DNA of 64,000 nucleotides from Pachypanchax playfairii (GCA_006937955.1 SSNP01000052.1:41368-105367), one strand, 5' to 3'. Shown: positions 51,601 to 63,504, counted from the first letter of the stretch. A program made the numbers and translations. The notes: generated by a model from the letters alone, not told the origin.

Positions 51601-54600
51601 TGCTACATGCTATATACATGCTTTCTACATGCTATATGCTGTATACATGCTGTCTACATGCTACATGCTATATACATGCTTTCTACATGCTACATGCTAT
51701 ATGCTGTATACATGCTGTCTACATGCTACATGCTGTCTACACGTACATGCTGCCTACATGCTACATGCTTTATGCTATATACATGCTGTCTACATGCTAC
51801 ATGCTATATACATGCTTTCTACATGCTATATGCTGTATACATGCTGTCTACATGCTACATGCTATATACATGCTTTCTACATGCTATATACATGCTGTCT
51901 ACACGTACATGCTGCCTACATGCTACATGCTTTATGCTATATACATGCTGTCTACACGTACATGCTGCCTACATGCTACATGCTATATGCTATATACATG
52001 CTGTCTACATGCTATATACATGCTGTCTACACGTACATGCTGCCTACATGCTACATGCTATATACATGCTGCCTACATGCTATATGCTATATACATGCTG
52101 TCTACATGCTATATACATGCTGTCTACACGTACATGCTGCCTACATGCTACATGCTATATGCTATATACATGCTGTCTACACGTACATGCTGCCTACATG
52201 CTACATGCTATATGCTATATACATGCTGTCTACATGCTATATACATGCTGTCTACATGCTGTCTACATGCTATATACATGCTGTCTACATGCTGTCTACA
52301 TGCTATATACATGCTGTCTACATGCTACATGCTACACGTACATGCTGCCTACATGCTACATGCTATATACATGCTGCCTACATGCTATATGCTATATACA
52401 TGCTGTCTACATGCTATATACATGCTGTCTACACGTACATGCTGCCTACATGCTACATGCTATATGCTATATACATGCTGTCTACATGCTACATGCTGTC
52501 TACACGTACATGCTGCCTACATGCTACATGCTATATACATGCTGCCTACATGCTATATACATGCTGTCTACACGTACATGCTGCCTACATGCTACATGCT
52601 TTATGCTATATACATGCTGTCTACACGTACATGCTGCCTACATGCTACATGCTTTATGCTATATACATGCTCTCTACATGCTACATGCTGTCTACACGTA
52701 CATGCTGCCTACATGCTACATGCTATATACATGCTGCCTACATGCTATATGCTATATACATACTGTCTACATGCTATATACATGCTGTCTACACGTACAT
52801 GCTGCCTACATGCTACATGCTACATGCTATATACATGCTGTCTACATGCTATATACATGCTGTCTACATGCTATATACATGCTGTCTACATGCTATATAC
52901 ATGCTGTCTACACGTACATGCTGCCTACATGCTACATGCTATATGCTATATACATGCTGTCTACACGTACATGCTGCCTACATGCTACATGCTATATACA
53001 TGCTTTCTACATGCTATATGCTGTATACATGCTGGCTACATGCTATATACATGCTTTCTACATGCTACATGCTATATGCTGTATACATGCTGTCTACATG
53101 CTACATGCTGTCTACACGTACATGCTGCCTACATGCTACATGCTATATACATGCTGCCTACATGCTATATGCTATATACATGCTGTCTACATGCTATATA
53201 CTATATACATGCTTTCTACATGCTATATGCTGTATACATGCTGTCTACATGCTACATGCTATATACATGCTTTCTACATGCTACATGCTATATGCTGTAT
53301 ACATGCTGTCTACATGCTACATGCTGTCTACACGTACATGCTGCCTACATGCTACATGCTATATACATGCTGCCTACATGTACATGCTGCCTACATGCTA
53401 CATGCTATATACATGCTGTCTACATGCTACATGCTGTCTACATGTTGCCTACATGCTGTCTACGTGCTATATACATGCTGTCTACATGCTACATGCTATA
53501 TACATGCTGTCTACATGCTGTCTACATGCTATATACATGCTGTCTACATGCTACATGCTGTCTACATGCTGTCTACATGCTATATACATGCTGTCTACAC
53601 GTACATGCTGTCTACATGCTACATGCTATATGCTATATACATGCTGTCTACATGCTATATACATGCTGTCTACATGCTTTCTACATGCTATCTACATGCT
53701 GTCTACATGCTACATGCTATATACATGCTGTCTACATTCTACATGCTACATGCTATATGCTGTATACATGCTGTCTACATGCTACATGCTGTCTACACGT
53801 ACATGCTGCCTACATGCTACATGCTATATACATGCTGTCTACATGTTACATGCTGTCTACATGCTATATACATGCTGTCTACACGTACATGCTGCCTACA
53901 TGCTACATGCTATATGCTATATACATGCTGTCTACATGCTACATGCTATATACATGCTGTCTACATTCTACATGCTACATGCTATATGCTGTATACATGC
54001 TGTCTACATGCTACATGCTGTCTACACGTACATGCTGCCTACATGCTACATGCTATATACATGCTGTCTACATGCTGTCTACATGCTATATACATGCTGT
54101 CTACATGCTACATGCTGTCTACATGCTGTCTACATGCTATATACATGCTGTCTACATGCTACATGCTATATACATGCTGTCTACATGCTACATGCTACAT
54201 GCTATATGCTATATACATGCTGTCTACATGCTATATACATGCTGTCTACACGTACATGCTGCCTACATGCTACATGCTATATGCTATATACATGCTGTCT
54301 ACATGCTACATGCTATATACATGCTATATACATGCTGTCTACATTCTACATGCTACATGCTATATGCTGTATACATGCTGTCTACATGCTATATACATGC
54401 TATCTACATGCTACATGCTATATACATGCTGTCTACATGCTACATGCTATATCCATGCTGTCTACATGCTATATACATGCTGTCTACACGTACATGCTGC
54501 CTACATGCTACATGCTTTATGCTATATACATGCTGTCTACATGTACATGCTGCCTACATGCTACATGCTGTCTACATGCTATATACATGCTATCTACATG

Positions 54601-56992
54601 CTACATGCTATATACATGCTGTCTACATGCTACATGCTATATCCATGCTGTCTACATGCTATATGCTGTATACATGCTGTCTACATGCTACATGCTATAT
54701 ACATGCTTTCTACATGCTACATGCTATATGCTGTATACATGCTGTCTACATGCTACATGCTGTCTACACGTACATGCTGCCTACATGCTATATGCTATAT
54801 ACATGCTGTCTACATGCTATATACATGCTGTCTACACGTACATGCTGCCTACATGCTACATGCTTTATGCTATATACATGCTGTCTACATGCTACATGCT
54901 ATATACATGCTTTCTACATGCTATCTACATGCTCTCTACATGCTATATACATGCTGTCTACATGCTGTCTACATGCTACATGCTATATGCTATATACATG
55001 CTGTCTACATGCTATATGCTATATACATGCTGCCTACATGCTATATACATGCTGTCTACATTCTACATGCTACATGCTATATGCTGTATACATGCTGTCT
55101 ACATGCTACATGCTACATGCTATATGCTATATACATGCTGTCTACATGCTATATACATGCTGTCTACACGTACATGCTGCCTACATGCTACATGCTACAT
55201 GCTATATACATGCTGTCTACATGCTATATGCTGTCTACATGCTACATGCTGTCTACATGTTGCCTACATGCTGTCTACGTGCTATATACATGCTGTCTAC
55301 ATGCTACATGCTATATACATGCTGTCTACATGCTGTCTACATGCTATATACATGCTGTCTACATGCTACATGCTGTCTACATGCTGTCTACATGCTATAT
55401 ACATGCTGTCTACATGCTACATGCTGTCTACATGCTATATACATGCTATCTACATGCTATATACATGCTGCCTACATGCTATATGCTATATACATGCTGT
55501 CTACATGCTATATACATGCTGTCTACACGTACATGCTGCCTACATGCTACATGCTTTATGCTATATACATGCTGTCTACATGCTACATGCTGTCTACATG
55601 CTACATGCTATATACATGCTGTCTACATGCTACATGCTATATACATGCTGTCTACATGCTGTCTACATGCTATATACATGCTGTCTACATGCTACAAACA
55701 TGTTGTCTACATGCTACATGCTATATGCTGTATACATGCTGTCTACATGCTACATGCTGTCTACACGTACATGCTGCCTACATGCTACATGCTATATACA
55801 TGCTGCCTACATGCTATATACATGCTGTCTACATGCTACATGCTATATACATGCTACATGCTATATACATGCTGTCTACATGTTACATGCTATCTACATG
55901 CTATATACATGCTGTCTACACGCTACATGCTGTCTACATGCTATATACATGCTCTCTACATGCTATATACATGCTGCCTACATGCTATATGCTATATACA
56001 TGCAGTCTACATGCTATATACATGCTGTCTACACGTACATGCTGCCTACATGCTACATGCTATATGCTATATACATGCTGTCTACATGCTATATACATGC
56101 TGTCTACATGCTGTCTACATGCTATATACATGCTGTCTACATGCTATATACATGCTGTCTACATGCTACATGCTATATACATGCTGTCTACATGCTACAT
56201 GCTATATCCATGCTGTCTACATGCTATATACATGCTCTCTACATGCTACATGCTGTCTACATGCTATATACATGCTATCTACATGCTACATGCTATATAC
56301 ATGCTGTCTACATGCTACATGCTGTCTACACGTACATGCTGCCTACATGCTACATGCTATATACATGCTGCCTACATGCTATATGCTATATACATGCTGT
56401 CTACATGCTATATACATGCTGTCTACATGCTGTCTACATGCTATATACACGCTGTCTACATGCTATATACATGCTGTCTACATGCTATAAACATGTTGTC
56501 TACATGCTATATACATGCTATCTACATGCTACATGCTATATACATGCTGTCTACATGCTACATGCTATATACATGCTGCCTACATGCTACATGCTATATA
56601 CATGCTGCCTACATGCTATATGCTATATACATGCTGTCTACATGCTATATACATGCTGTCTACATGCTGTCTACATGCTATATACATGCTGTCTACATGC
56701 TACATGCTGTCTACATGCTATATACATGCTATCTACATGCTACATGCTATATACATGCTGTCTACATGCTACATGCTATATCCATGCTGTCTACATGCTA
56801 TATACATGCTCTCTACATGCTATATACATGCTGTCTACTTGCTATATACATGCTGTCTACATGCTACATGCTGTCTACATGCTATATACATGCTCTCTAC
56901 ATGCTATATACATGCTGTCTACATGCTATATACATGCTGTCTACATGCTACATGCTATATACATGCTACATGCTATATACATGCTATCTACG
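30621..56992. repeat. 26.4-kb satellite-like array of 7- and 11-bp 'acatgct' words
   Basis: The array is built from a few words placed head to tail: atgctgtctac, atgctatatac, atgctgcctac, atgctttctac and atgctgtatac (11 bp each), atgctac, atgctat and atgcttt (7 bp each), and an inserted acgtac or atgtac (6 bp). No foreign insertion was seen. Recurring cassettes include a 53-bp one containing acacgtac plus gctgcc, one containing gtcttcatgtac, and a marker with ataaacatgttg found about 13 times. No unit carries a plus-strand stop in any frame except the marker's TAA, so all three plus frames stay open for kilobases (up to 3,531 codons, made of YTCCLHA, IYMLSTC and YIHAVYM strings). These are consequences of the repeat, not genes. 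Confidence 0.97.
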
Positions 56993-57375
56993 CTGGTGTT
57001 GTAGAAACTTTTCAGACTTTCCTCCATCTCTAGTTTGTGTTACAGATTAAACTAGTTTATGTTTGTATTACTGATGAAACCGAGTCACAGCAGCGAAGGA
57101 AACAATGACATGAATTTATTCTGACTCATTATTCATTTATCTAAAACAAAATAATAGGAACAATACTGAATAAACTCAGTTTTTAATCACCTGGTACTCC
57201 AGTGACAAAGAACAGAAAAACACTGACACATCTCTCCCTCCTCCCCCCCACAGAGGGAGGTAATGAAGATGACAGTGATGTGGCCACACGTTTCACCTCT
57301 GCCATGTGTTATAGGCAGACTGACATGAGCGTGGCATCTCATTCTACTGTGTCTGACCTGGAGTCAGCTATGTGT

Positions 57376-57402
57376 GGGGGGGCGGGGGGAGGGGGGGGGA
57401 GG
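57376..57402 (+). repeat. G-run tract with G-quadruplex potential
   Basis: 27 bases, nearly all G, broken by single C or A bases. It holds at least four runs of three or more G with one-base loops, so it fits the intramolecular quadruplex pattern. Confidence 0.75.
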
Positions 57403-58342
57403 TTCCTCCCTAGACAGTCTGAAGATCTTACCGAAGGCAGAAGGGAATGCAAGTGATAAATCTAGAGCGGCAGCAAAGATTGTGGAGGAGAGAGGGGGGG
57501 GGTACGCTGCAGAAGAATGAAGAGTTTAAAGGTTAAAATACACAACATCTCTCTGTTTTATGGTGGAGCAGCATTAGAATTCTACTATCAGTGTTTAACC
57601 ATCTACAGACTGATGAAGATGAGCACAAGGGTTAACCTGATCTCAGGTACGTCACCTGAACAGATGAGTCCTTAATCCTCAGCGTGACACACGATTGTTG
57701 CTTCAGAACATTTGAGAGATTCTCTCCTCATGAACATCTGATGTGGGAATTTCCCTCCACTATCAACCATCACATGAGGATTCCACACGTGTTCCAGGTG
57801 TCGGTGAGTTTCAGGTGTTTAGATAAAGTGACTTGTTTATTTATTTATCCTCTTCTTAGTGGTAGTTTGTGTCACAGCTTCCTGTCTGTGTTTGTGGATC
57901 TGATTCTGCTGCAGTAGAATCTCAACATGTAACACAGACAACAGCAGTTCCTAAAAACAGGAAGAACCATGAAAACAAACTGAATCTTAGTTCCACTCAT
58001 TCACACTTAAAGCAGCTGTTTACTTGTGTAGGTGTGGGGGGGGGGGGTCTGAGTCATTCACTGCAGCAGATTAACTTTACATTAATGTATTTATACAATG
58101 TAAAAATGAAAATATAAAAAAGTTACAGTGAAAGAGACTTCTCGTTTTTATTCCAAGAGTTTAATCATAAACAAAAACCAGAACAATTAACTGAAACAAA
58201 TGATTTATTCATTAAGAAATAAAGAAATATTCTGTATAATTTGAGCTGGTTGAACTTCATGTTTCATCCTTTTACAAACACTAATTAAGAAAACAAATTG
58301 AAACTGTGTCAGCTGTTTGTGAGCCTGGGAAAATGACAGCAT

Positions 58343-58364
58343 GGGGGGGGCGGGGCGGGGTGGG
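58343..58364 (+). repeat. G-run tract with G-quadruplex potential
   Basis: G8, C, G4, C, G4, T, G3: four G-runs with one-base loops, a strong quadruplex pattern. It could also act as an Sp1-like GC box. Confidence 0.75.
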
Positions 58365-58998
58365 AAACAAACCAATTACAGGCATTGATTTACTTCCTGG
58401 CTGCCTTATGGGTAGCTTAGCTTGCTGGTCAGGTTTCAGGTAATTCGGGGGATTGCATCCATCACCATGTACTTCAGTTATCTCTCCAATCCCGACTCAA
58501 CCTCCATGAAAACACACGATTACACTGGAATATTAATAAGATGTTGAGAGTCTGCAGCAGCATCTCATGTGATGGAGACTGACACCTCCTGCATCCTTCT
58601 TCAGAGCAAAGGGCCACAGTTACATTTCATATTCTTCATGTGGATTGTTTCTAAAACCAGCTCAGATATTTCGTACCACACATGAAGCTGCAGACCTGGT
58701 CCAGCATGACGCCTACCTGGCAGCACACGCTCCATTATGCTTTAGTCTCAGAGACCGAAGGACAAGAGACAAAGAGAGAGTGAGGTGCTCATAATGTCCC
58801 ACAATGTCCTCAGCTGTGAGCTTCATCCTAACACCTCCATCCTCTTCCTGACTCTTCAATCATAAATGTTCCTGCCAGTGGGATCAAGTCACTGTGAGAC
58901 GTTTGAGCTCGGAGAAAAATGGACGTCTAATTCAATCAAGTCTGTTTTTCTGGAGGCAGTTTGGTTTTATCAGTGGCAGCAAAGATGGTGTGATGCAC

Positions 58999-59792
58999 AG
59001 AGGAGGACGAGGGAGGCGAGGGGGGGAGGGAGGGAGAGGGAGGGAGAGAGAGGGAGGCGAGGGAGGGAGGGAGAGAGAGGGAGGTGAGGGGGGGATGGAG
59101 GCGAGGGAGGGAGAAAGAGAGAGGGAGGTGAGGGAGGGAGGGAGGGAGGGTGAGAGAGGGAGGGAGAGAGAGAGAGGGAGGGTGAGAGAGGGAGGGAGAG
59201 GGAGAGAGAGGGAGGGTGAGAGAGGGTGAGAGAGGGAGGGAGGGTGAGAGAGGGAGGCGAAGGAGGGAGGGAGAGATGTAGGCGAGGGAGAGAGAGGGTG
59301 AGAGAGGGAGGCGAAGGAGGGAGGGAGAGATGTAGGCGAGGGAGAGAGAGGGTGAGAGAGGGAGGGAGAGAGAGGGAGGCGAGGGAGGGTGAGAGAGGGA
59401 GGGAGGGAGAGAGAGGGTGAGAGATGGTGAGGGAGGGTGAGAGAGGTTGAGAGAGGGAGGGAGGTAGGGAGGTGAGGGAGGGAGGGAGAGAGAGGGAGGG
59501 TGAGGGAGTGAGGGAGGGAGGGTGAGAGAGGGAGGGAGAGAGAGAGAGGGAGGGTGAGAGAGGGAGGGAGATGGAGGTGAGGGAGGGTGAGAGAGGGTGA
59601 GGGAGGGAGAGAGATAGAGGGTGAGAGAGGGAGGGAGATGGAGGTGAGGGAGGGTGAGAGAGGGTGAGGGAGGGAGAGAGATGGAGGGTGAGAGAGGGAG
59701 GGAGATGGAGGTTAGAGAGGGTGAGGGAGGGAGAGAGATGGAGGGTGAGAGAGGGAGGGAGATGGAGGTTAGAGAGGGTGAGGGAGGGAAAA
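58999..59792 (+). repeat. Purine-rich GAGGGA/GAGAGA tract, about 800 bp
   Basis: Almost all A and G on the plus strand. The words gagggag, gagagaggg and ggtgag repeat, broken by single T or C bases (gtgag, gcgag, gatgg). At 59245-59395 a 60-bp block containing agatgtaggcgag is repeated twice, and near 59570-59780 a block with gggagatggaggt occurs four times. Open frames on both strands (RGREG and SLPPSLT repeats) are low-complexity artefacts. Confidence 0.93.
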
Positions 59793-60752
59793 TATTCATG
59801 AAAATATTTCAGTTTGATGTAAAAACATTCAGTAAATTATTAATTATGTAAACGATCAGCTGATTGTAAAAGTCTGGATTCTGTTTCTCTCTGCTTTGGA
59901 TCACCACGCCCCCAACTCTGATTGGTTCATAGATCAAACAGCTGATGTGAATTTATCATTAAACTCCTTGTTAGAGAACAAGTTGTATCAAAAGTCCTAA
60001 ATAGAACACCTGGACAGGTGTGTTCAGGAGTTTAGAGAAGGTCACATGAAGGTCACCTGGACAGGTAAGACTACAGTTTATCCTGTAGTTTCCAGTGTTC
60101 TCCTGCCAGCTGCTGTATCCAGCTGTTAACTGGGTTGTTCAGCATCTGGATCTGGTCTGTAGATCATCAGGACATTTACCTGTTCTCAGTATACAGAAGG
60201 TAAAAAGGTCACTGCAGGATTTTATTCACACTTTAGTTCTACATATTCATTCAGCCTGATTAGAATTTCTGCTATTTCATAATTATTTATTCTGCCAGTC
60301 CTGCAGCTGTTTAATCCAGTTAAACTACTTTAATAAATTCTTTCTCTAGAATTTAAAATCATCACTTGCTTCATGGAACCGAAGAGGATTTAACAGAAAG
60401 TCACAACAAGGTTCTTAAAGGAACCCAGTGTGTTGATCTGTTAGTGTAGATCTACATCAACATAGACTCCACAGCTGTTTACTTTAACATGTATAATATA
60501 ATAATGTCATATTATTATAGTAATCTTCATTTGTTTTTTAAATAAATGCACAAAGTGCAACAAATAAAAATAAATAAATAAATCCTGACTGAAGTTGAAA
60601 TAATTCGTGCATGTGTAACACAGTCTGGGATGTGGCTGCTGACGTGCACGGTGGAGTTCTGAGACGCACGACAAACACATTAAAATCAGAAGAATGAATG
60701 AAACAGTTCCACACATCAGAATCATCAGTATATAATATCATGTTATCTCAGT
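59793..60752. other. Intergenic, no gene recognised
   Basis: AT-rich DNA. A cacctggacagg word repeats twice within about 60 bp near 60008-60065. No gene or RNA is seen. Confidence 0.55.
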
Positions 60753-60868
60753 GCAGCCCTGTGGTGCAGTGGTTAACGTTGTCACTTCACAGAGGAAGGT
60801 TGCTGGTTTAAATCCTGGTTTTCCTGTATGGAGTTGTTCATGGATTTGTCTGAGCATGTTGTGTTACA
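60753..60868 (+). mobile_element. tRNA-like SINE head fragment
   Basis: tggtgcagtggttaacg resembles a tRNA-derived A-box region, and ggtttaaatcc, about 38 bases later, is a diverged B box (consensus GGTTCGANNCC). The arrangement and downstream words (tggagttgttcatg, diverged) recall a common teleost tRNA-derived repeat. The 3' end is not defined. It is too diverged for a functional tRNA. Confidence 0.5.
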
Positions 60869-61974
60869 CTGAGTCTCTCAGCTGTTTGTTTGTGTGAGAG
60901 GATTAAGTAAAGAAAATAAAAGAGGAAGTAAAACTAAACAAATATTGAAAGAAAAACAAACAGGAAACAACATGAGTAAACAAACACTGACTGACTAAAG
61001 TAACAGTTGTTCAAAAACACAGAGCAGCATCCAGTTAAACTTCTATTTGATCTAAATCATTTAAAATAAAATCTTTTAACACAATCGTTTAAAACATTTG
61101 TTAGAACAAAATAGTTTTCATGTTAATAAATTATATTTTCATATTTTCAAAGTAAAACAAGTTATTATGAGCAGCAGAAGAGTTTATATTTAAAAAAGAA
61201 AAAAGCAGTTATCACGTCACATGAATCCTGTTCAGTCCAGAAAATCCAATTAAACAGCTGATTTATTCCAAAACATTTCATTTTATTTTGAAGGAACGAC
61301 CTCGTATCAAAAACATTTTACTTTTATAAAAGTGCACGTGACAGACGACCGTTGGCAAAATCTGGTAACAATGTTGGTCTGAATAAAAATATTAGAAAAA
61401 TCAGGAAATGACAGTAAATGTTTTTACTGGGTCTTTATGAGTAAAATCAGATTCTAATATTTACTGTTTGGGTAATTCTTTTAAAAACTAGTTATTAGCA
61501 TCTCTTATTGTTTGTATTATAAGATGCTGAATCCTTCTGACAGTCACCTTCATCAGGTTTCAGGTTGTTGTCAGTCCTGGTCTCAGATTCCACATGAGAA
61601 ACTGGACATGTGGTTCTGATTGGATCTGATGGACCAGAACCAAAACAGCAACATGAGGGATAAATCATGATGAAATGCTGCTAAATGTTTGATATCTAAT
61701 TTAAAGAACAAACTGACTGGTCAGTTATTATCACCTTAAACTAAGAATTACTGAGAAAAATCTTTAAATAAACAGAAACCAGTAAAATCCAAGTTATAAA
61801 AATATTCCGATAACTTGGATCGTTGGCACAAAATGACCCAATAAACCAAAAGTGAAAACAAAGACACCTGGAATAATAATCCCTGAAAACAACAAACAGA
61901 AACAAAATACATAAACAAGATCCCAGAATCATGTCAGAAATCAGATATTGATACAAGCTGAAGACTAGATGAAT
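60869..61974. other. Intergenic, no gene recognised
   Basis: Very AT-rich DNA with no domain-bearing frame, RNA gene or clear repeat. Confidence 0.6.
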
Positions 61975-62081
61975 GACTGAAACAGGGCCGGTTCTAGAAA
62001 ATGATGAGGAGGGGTGCATCTCAGATCAGAGGGGGTGCACATGCTTGGCACATAATTCAACACTAAATTATGCATTTTTCT

Positions 62082-62226
62082 GTCATTTCAAGCGGGATGA
62101 TACTAGCCAAACAAGAATATTCAAACTGTCTTTGAAATGCTTTATTGCAGCAATATTGTAGCAGAACAAAGGAAATGCTACATTTAGTCTGGGCTACCTC
62201 ACCCATCAGACTATCTAGCAACAGAT
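62082..62226 (+). repeat. Internal 145-bp direct repeat of the hAT derivative, copy 1
   Basis: Starts gtcatttcaagcgggatga and ends tagcaacagat. It is about 85% identical by eye to 62302-62446. Confidence 0.85.
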
Positions 62227-62301
62227 TTCTTACCAAGAAAATAAAACAGAAATTTAAACTAATTTTATCTGTACAGTTCAAAACCATCACTAATTATGAC
62301 A

Positions 62302-62446
62302 GTCATTTCAAGTGGAATGATACCAGTCAAACAAGAATATTTAAAGTGTCTTTCAAGTGCAATTTTGCAACAATATTGTAGCAGAACAAAGAAAATGCTA
62401 CATTTAGTCTGGGCTACCTCACCCATCAAACGATTTAGCAACAGAT
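62302..62446 (+). repeat. Internal 145-bp direct repeat of the hAT derivative, copy 2
   Basis: Starts gtcatttcaagtggaatga and ends tagcaacagat. It has the same length as copy 1, which points to a tandem duplication with a 75-bp spacer in the element's 3' part. Confidence 0.85.
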
Positions 62447-62462
62447 GTTTTTTCCCCCTTAC

Positions 62463-62697
62463 CCAGGTCGTCAGGTGGGCCAGGGGCCTGCTCTGGACCA
62501 TGGGGTGAAGGGAGGGGGGGCTGCGGCGGCAGCGGCAGCGGCTCGGGAAGGAGCGAGCAGCCGGGCGAGGCAACTGCTTGCTCCCCAGCAGCAGTTAAGC
62601 TAACCTCAGAAAGTTCAAGTTGAGAATGTATCTCACAACCACCGTCGTTGACTGACTTGCTCGCGTGGTTGTGCTTGAACCACTTTCGAATATCCAT
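62463..62697 (-). pseudogene. hAT transposase-like first exon remnant
   Basis: Minus-strand frame from an ATG at 62697 reading MDIRKWFKHNHASKSVNDGG, then an acidic and serine-rich stretch, a proline-rich stretch and PGPPDDLG. MDIRKWF-type starts followed by a low-complexity linker are typical of hAT-family transposases and their ZMYM-like relatives in fish. A consensus 5' splice site (GTAAG) directly follows the DLG codons at 62462-62458, as if exon 1 ended here. No later exon with zinc finger or catalytic residues remains before the element's end. The frame is open but upstream ATGs exist (62826). Confidence 0.55.
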
Positions 62698-62885
62698 TGT
62701 TACTTTGTGATAACGGTGCAGCAGAGCAGCGTCTTGCTGATGCAGGTAACTGCGCGCTGGACGCAGATGAGTGACGTGCACTAACGCGCGCGCATTTTCC
62801 CTCTTTCCAACTGAGCATGCAGACACATAATCTGAGGGTGCAATGCATGCTTATGCACCCTCGTAGAACCGGGCCTGGATTGAAA

Positions 62886-63504
62886 CATATAAATAATAAA
62901 CTCAGATATATAATCTCATCAATCTTTACCATCTAAATAAAAACATTAGATGTGATTGTGTTTGTTTTCAGTAAAACAGTTAAAAGGTGAGAAAATACTG
63001 TCACGTCAGCACTTTATATAATGCTGCCTGTAAGCAACTTCTGGACCTGATGATGTCACTTCCTCCTTAATCAGCAGCAAGGTCAAGAAGGTTTCAGCGT
63101 GGGACTCAGCTGTATAAGATATAACGCAGTCAGCTGGAGATAATGGGAAGTTTTAGGGACGTAAACCTTCAGTGTGACCCTGGAAGGAAAGCTGACTAAA
63201 TAATTCATAAGCCGTCCCTGATCCCAGTAATAATAACCAAAAACAGACGTAGATGATGAGTTCCATGCAAATGAATCATGAATCTAACGTAAAACACAAA
63301 AACTTTCACCACGTTAGGAAAACTTTCAATCAAAGTAGTTTTACTGCTGAGTGGCTTCATTTTACTGTATATTATATGGGAACATCTGGACTGTCTCATT
63401 TACATCATAACAAGAACCTATAGGAACAAAGAAGTGGAACAATGTCTTTATCCAGACGGGGTCCCCAACCAAAGTTTACCTGGACTTTAATGTTTCTGCT
63501 TCAC
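62886..63504. other. Intergenic, no gene recognised
   Basis: AT-rich DNA; no domain-bearing frame, repeat or RNA gene seen. Confidence 0.6.

Larger units (their letters stand above)
56993..58998. other. No gene; AT-rich DNA with several G-runs
   Basis: Flank of the giant array. Apart from G-rich tracts at 57376-57402, about 57493-57501, about 58035-58047 and 58343-58364, it shows only short open frames of up to 84 codons without recognisable domains. Confidence 0.55.
61983..62877 (-). mobile_element. hAT-type deletion derivative, 895 bp
   Basis: The left end starts cagggccggttcta and the right end finishes tagaaccgggcctg; the arms match at 13 of 14 positions. The flanks are 8-bp direct repeats with one difference: gactgaaa (61975-61982) and gattgaaa (62878-62885). 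Eight-base target duplications with CAGGG ends are characteristic of hAT transposons. Inside lie a minus-strand transposase-like first exon and two 145-bp direct repeats, but no catalytic core, so the element is non-autonomous. Confidence 0.82.

Noticed and set aside
30621..56992. Centromere identity for the giant array
   Set aside because: The unit is far shorter than usual fish centromeric satellites and no CENP-B-like box was seen. The sequence alone cannot show centromere function.
46455..57050. Open frame of 3,531 codons, and similar frames of 1,000-3,500 codons in the 30.6-57.0 kb region
   Set aside because: All three plus frames are equally open because the repeat words contain no stop codons. 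The translations are strings of a few residues with no domain.
58866..59799. Arg/Glu-Gly-rich and Ser/Pro-Leu-rich open frames
   Set aside because: Low-complexity translations of a purine-rich tract, open on both strands.
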